Below the pieces are notes generated by a model. That model ran no database searches and had not been told where the DNA came from. It saw only the letters and a program-made list of their open reading frames with translations. From the NCBI GenBank assembly GCA_003648845.1, contig QMQA01000032.1, forward strand, positions 1 through 8,843: DNA of 8,843 nt. The letters run 5' to 3'. A program made the position numbers and the translations under genes. The stretch is from Candidatus Aerophobota bacterium. GTDB lineage: Bacteria > Aerophobota > Aerophobia > Aerophobales > B3-G15. Every line of letters starts with the position of its first letter. Positions within the stretch are counted from its first letter, which is position 1. Positions 6,327 to 8,843 of this stretch are shown here, one piece after another.

Positions 6327-7426
6327 AATGTCTTGTCTGCGGGAAAGAATCTTTTTTAATTTCTTCAACATTAGGAGTATGCGGAGAATGCATAAGAGAG
6401 AATTTTGAGAAAGCTAAAGTCTTTATAAACAAAGCTCATGAGAAAACAAGAGAAGACTTTAATCTTCCTCCGAAATCCCCCCGTGACAACCAGGGTATTC
6501 CCTGCCACTTCTGTGTCAACAGTTGCAGGATTTCTTCCGGAGAAAAGAGCTTCTGTGGATTAAGGAAAAATGAAGAGGGGAGATTAAAAGGAGCATCTTC
6601 TTCAAAAGGCTATCTTAGCTGGTATTATGACAACCTTCCCACAAATTGTGTAGCAGATTGGGTATGTGCAGGAGGATCTGGCGCAGGATATCCCAGCTTT
6701 TCTCATACTAAAGGACCGGAATACGGGTACAAAAATCTTGCAGTTTTTTATTATGGATGTTCATTTAACTGCCTTTTCTGTCAGAACTGGCACTGGAGAG
6801 AGGACATCTTTGCCCGGCAGAGCATATCCCCTGAAGAACTTATAGATGCTGTTGATGCCCGCACCTCCTGTATTTGTTTTTTTGGTGGAGACCCTTCCTG
6901 CCAGATCGATCATTCCTTGAGAGTAGCACGAGGTGCCAGAGAAAAAAGAAAAGATCAGATATTGCGTATTTGCTGGGAAACAAACGGAAGTTTATCAGAA
7001 AAATTTCTTGATGAGATGGCAAAAATTTCTCTTGAGTCTGGAGGATGCATTAAGTTCGACCTTAAGGCCTGGAATGAGGAGGTTAATCTTGCCCTTTGTG
7101 GTGTAAGCAACAAAAGAACTCTGGAAAATTTTAAATATCTTTCCTCTTTTACGGATAAAAGACCCCAGCCTCCTTTTCTTATAGCCAGTACCCTTCTTGT
7201 GCCAGGCTATGTTGATGAGGAAGAGGTAAGAGGAATTGCCCGTTTTATAACCTCTCTTAACCCGGAGATCCCCTATGCATTACTCGCCTTTTATCCTCAA
7301 TTTTACATGCATGATCTACCAACAACCTCCAAAAATCATGTCAGAAGATGTCTTGAAGTTTGCAAAAAGGAAGGATTAAAGAATGTAAGGGCGGGTAATA
7401 TCCATCTTTTAAGTGATGAGTATTAA
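6302..7426 (+). CDS. Zinc-ribbon radical SAM protein, AmrS/PflA-like
   Basis: The product has 374 aa. Its radical SAM motif is YYGCSFNCLFCQNW (C153, C157, C160), with the C-x3-C-x2-C-Q-N form found in the pyruvate-formate-lyase-activase-like group (COG1180), especially AmrS-type enzymes. Before it, IPCHFCVNSCRI and SFCGLRKNEEGRL (C68, C71, C75, C85) match the conserved N-terminal cysteine block of AmrS-like proteins. Further upstream sits an extra CxxC-x13-CxxC element (C10, C13, C27, C30), probably a zinc ribbon. Later motifs are FFGGDPSC, CWETNGSL, IKFDLKAW and LLVPGYVDEEEV. The substrate is unknown, and no AMMECR1 or Memo partner is in the window, so the gene name amrS is not given. The ATG at 6302 is the only start that keeps the zinc ribbon; it lies inside the previous gene with little Shine-Dalgarno support, so it is likely coupled. 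Confidence 0.82.
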   Translation: MVTKFKKVKCLVCGKESFLISSTLGVCGECIRENFEKAKVFINKAHEKTREDFNLPPKSPRDNQGIPCHFCVNSCRISSGEKSFCGLRKNEEGRLKGASSSKGYLSWYYDNLPTNCVADWVCAGGSGAGYPSFSHTKGPEYGYKNLAVFYYGCSFNCLFCQNWHWREDIFARQSISPEELIDAVDARTSCICFFGGDPSCQIDHSLRVARGAREKRKDQILRICWETNGSLSEKFLDEMAKISLESGGCIKFDLKAWNEEVNLALCGVSNKRTLENFKYLSSFTDKRPQPPFLIASTLLVPGYVDEEEVRGIARFITSLNPEIPYALLAFYPQFYMHDLPTTSKNHVRRCLEVCKKEGLKNVRAGNIHLLSDEY

Positions 7427-7847
7427 ATCTAAGAAAGTCTATACTCTTGGAACAAGCAACAGAACACAGGATGAGTTTATAGAACTTTTAAAGCTCTATA
7501 ATATTAAAGCTGTAATTGATGTTCGTAGATTCCCCACCAGCAAGTGGGAACATTTCAAAAAGGAAAATTTACAAAAATTCCTTAAAGAAAAAAATATTCG
7601 CTATTTTTACCTTGGCAGGGAACTCGGAGGATATAGAAAAGGTGGTTATGAAGAATATACGCGGAGTGAACTTTTTAAAAAAGGGATAGAAAACCTGGAA
7701 AAAATATCTATTAAAGCAAATTCGGCTCTGGTATGTGCAGAGAAACTTCCCTGGAAATGTCATCGCCGCTTTATAGGAGAAAAATTGAAAGAAAAAGGAT
7801 GGAGGGTGGTCCATATTATTGAGAGACAGAGATGCTGGGAGGTGTGA
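7416..7847 (+). CDS. DUF488 family protein
   Basis: This 143-aa protein carries the DUF488 landmarks: YTLGTSNRTQDEFIELL at the N-terminus, VIDVRRFPTSKWEHFKKENL (split as VIDVRRFP at about 33-40 and HFKKENL after it), IRYFYLGRELGGYR in the middle, and the conserved LVCAEKLPWKCHRRFIGE (C107, C115, H116) followed by VVHI. The family is widespread and its biochemical role is not established; the conserved Cys-His-Arg-Arg segment suggests a catalytic or metal site, but that is inference. The ATG at 7416 begins 11 bp inside the preceding radical SAM gene; a GTG three bases earlier is the alternative. No clear ribosome site is seen, so translation is probably coupled. It is the last gene of the plus-strand run and its 3' end overlaps the convergent gene by 32 bp. 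Confidence 0.85.
   Translation: MSIKSKKVYTLGTSNRTQDEFIELLKLYNIKAVIDVRRFPTSKWEHFKKENLQKFLKEKNIRYFYLGRELGGYRKGGYEEYTRSELFKKGIENLEKISIKANSALVCAEKLPWKCHRRFIGEKLKEKGWRVVHIIERQRCWEV
7792..7814 (-). terminator. Weak candidate intrinsic terminator for the minus-strand gene
   Basis: Read on the minus strand, immediately after the TAA stop at 7816-7818 there is a 5-bp hairpin, ATGGA (7814-7810) pairing with TCCAT (7803-7799) around a 6-base loop, then CC and five Ts (7796-7792). The position is right, but the stem is short with only two G-C pairs, so it may be fortuitous. It lies within the DUF488 coding sequence. Confidence 0.25.
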
Positions 7848-8843
7848 ATTTTTTTCTTCTCAAGTAATATTTCAAATCCCGTAAGCTTATATCTATTCTG
7901 CTGATAAAGCGATGATAAAGGTTTTGGGTAATCTGTATCGCCCGGTATATGCTGTATAAAATTTTTACTCTCTTATCGGAAAAATGATAGTCAAAATCAT
8001 AAAATGACCTCTCGATGAGTTTTCCCTCTTTTCTGAGAATTTCCTCAAGAGGAGTTCCGGCAACTACAGAAAGACGGGTGATGTTAAAAGCTGTAGGGCT
8101 TCCCATCTCATGCAGGAACTGTCCATTTTCCAGAAAATCTTCAAAGCTCATCCAGGGATCAGCAGGGATAAATCCAATGCGGCAATCTATATCTAAATTC
8201 TTTAAAATCCTGATAGCTTTTCTGTTATCCTCCACATCTGTATCTTTTTGATATCTGTCCAGTATTTTCTGAACACCTGATTCAACCCCCAATCTCACTT
8301 CATAAAGACCTGCTTTTTTCAATAGGGAAAAAAGCTCTTTTTCTACATTATCCACCCTACATTCAATACTGAATCTAAGAGGAAGATTTTCCTTTATTAT
8401 ACTCCTTGCAATATCTTCTACTCTCTCTCTACCTTTTTCTCCTGGCCCAAAGAAGTTATCATCCAGAAAATCAACAGTCTCTACCCCCCAGTTTTTATGC
8501 AAAAGTTTAAGCTCCTCCACAATATTTTCTGCGCTCCTTCCTCTCCATTTCCTGCCAGGAGACCTCTGGTAAAAAGCTCGTGGACCGCAGAAGATGCACC
8601 TTCCGTAACAACCCTTGCTGGTAATGGCCATAGCATTTCTTCCCCACCTTAAAACAAGAGGAAGAGTATCTCTTGCAGGAAAAGGTAAATTATCAAGGTT
8701 TTCTACCAGAGGTTGAGGAGGGTTTATTCTGATTTTATCTTCTTCTCTGTAGCCAATCCCCTTAATGTCCTTCCAGTTATCCTTCTCGAGGAGTTTTTTT
8801 ACAAGAAGAGGAAAAGTGATATCCCCTTCCCCATATACCACAG
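7816..8843 (-). CDS. B12-binding-type radical SAM protein, C-terminal part (5' end outside window)
   Basis: The frame is open to the right edge and begins V-V-Y-G-E-G-D, the conserved end of a B12-binding domain (usual form V-x-G-E-G-E). The GTG at 8841 is therefore unlikely to be the start, and the rest of the cobalamin domain lies outside. The visible 341 residues contain the linker PPQPLVENLDNLPFPARD, the radical SAM motif KGCYGRCIFCGPRAF (C78, C82, C85), WRGRSAENIVEEL, FLDDNFFG, VRLGVESGVQKILDRY and RIGFIPADPW, all typical of the BchE/MiaB-like class of the superfamily. After about residue 280 there is a helical, basic tail (YRAIQITQNLYHRF, LKYYLRRKKF). Relatives perform varied methylations, cyclisations or lipid and cell-envelope modifications; the substrate here cannot be read. 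Transcription converges with DUF488, overlapping its end by 32 bp. Confidence 0.88.
   Translation of the reverse strand, partial: VVYGEGDITFPLLVKKLLEKDNWKDIKGIGYREEDKIRINPPQPLVENLDNLPFPARDTLPLVLRWGRNAMAITSKGCYGRCIFCGPRAFYQRSPGRKWRGRSAENIVEELKLLHKNWGVETVDFLDDNFFGPGEKGRERVEDIARSIIKENLPLRFSIECRVDNVEKELFSLLKKAGLYEVRLGVESGVQKILDRYQKDTDVEDNRKAIRILKNLDIDCRIGFIPADPWMSFEDFLENGQFLHEMGSPTAFNITRLSVVAGTPLEEILRKEGKLIERSFYDFDYHFSDKRVKILYSIYRAIQITQNLYHRFISRIDISLRDLKYYLRRKKFTPPSISVSQ

Noticed and set aside
3815..7424. GATGAGTAT occurs at both the MBL/rimO and the radical SAM/DUF488 junctions.
   Set aside because: It is nine bases only, and explained by both upstream proteins having Asp-Glu-Tyr near the end while the next gene starts Met-Ser. 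No wider similarity is seen.
6302..7426. Naming the zinc-ribbon radical SAM gene amrS or pflA.
   Set aside because: No AMMECR1/Memo partner or glycyl-radical enzyme is in the window, and the extra N-terminal ribbon sets it apart.
7849..7855. Run of seven Ts just after the DUF488 stop, a possible terminator.
   Set aside because: I find no hairpin directly upstream, and on the other strand it simply encodes lysines in the convergent gene.

Overview
The window is almost entirely coding and looks like part of a bacterial chromosome. RimO and the tRNA-queuosine enzyme QueH point to Bacteria. Base composition is moderately AT-rich (about 40% GC by eye). Arginine is written largely with AGA/AGG and ATA isoleucine codons are common. 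Four radical-SAM Fe-S enzymes suggest an anaerobic or low-oxygen lifestyle. I cannot assign a phylum; an uncultivated or thermophilic anaerobic lineage would fit, but that is inference.

Layout. Positions 1-762 hold the 3' part of a gene cut by the left edge, probably the C-terminal half of an Hsp90/GHKL-type ATPase with a long charged linker. It is followed on the same strand by queH (785-1330), a small two-helix membrane protein of the DUF3311 type (1321-1536) and a sodium:solute symporter (1533-2990). Each of these last two starts inside the end of the gene before it. A 67-bp gap with a plausible sigma-70-type promoter leads into a second coupled string: a metallo-beta-lactamase-fold hydrolase (3058-3831), rimO (3815-5200), an SPL-like radical SAM protein (5166-6326), a zinc-ribbon/AmrS-like radical SAM protein (6302-7426) and a DUF488 protein (7416-7847). 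Every junction in this string is an overlap. On the opposite strand, converging on DUF488 and overlapping it by 32 bp, lies the C-terminal part of a B12-binding-type radical SAM protein that runs off the right edge (7816-8843).

How the genes may work together. Two are confidently assigned to modification of the translation apparatus: QueH makes queuosine in tRNA and RimO methylthiolates ribosomal protein S12. DUF3311 plus the SSS symporter is a recurring pair and probably forms one transport system of unknown substrate. The MBL, SPL-like, AmrS-like and DUF488 proteins have no assigned substrate. Their tight overlaps with rimO suggest co-expression, and this stretch is the best candidate here for an undescribed function. 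No tRNA, rRNA, CRISPR array, insertion sequence or riboswitch was seen, and no non-coding stretch exceeds about 70 bases.
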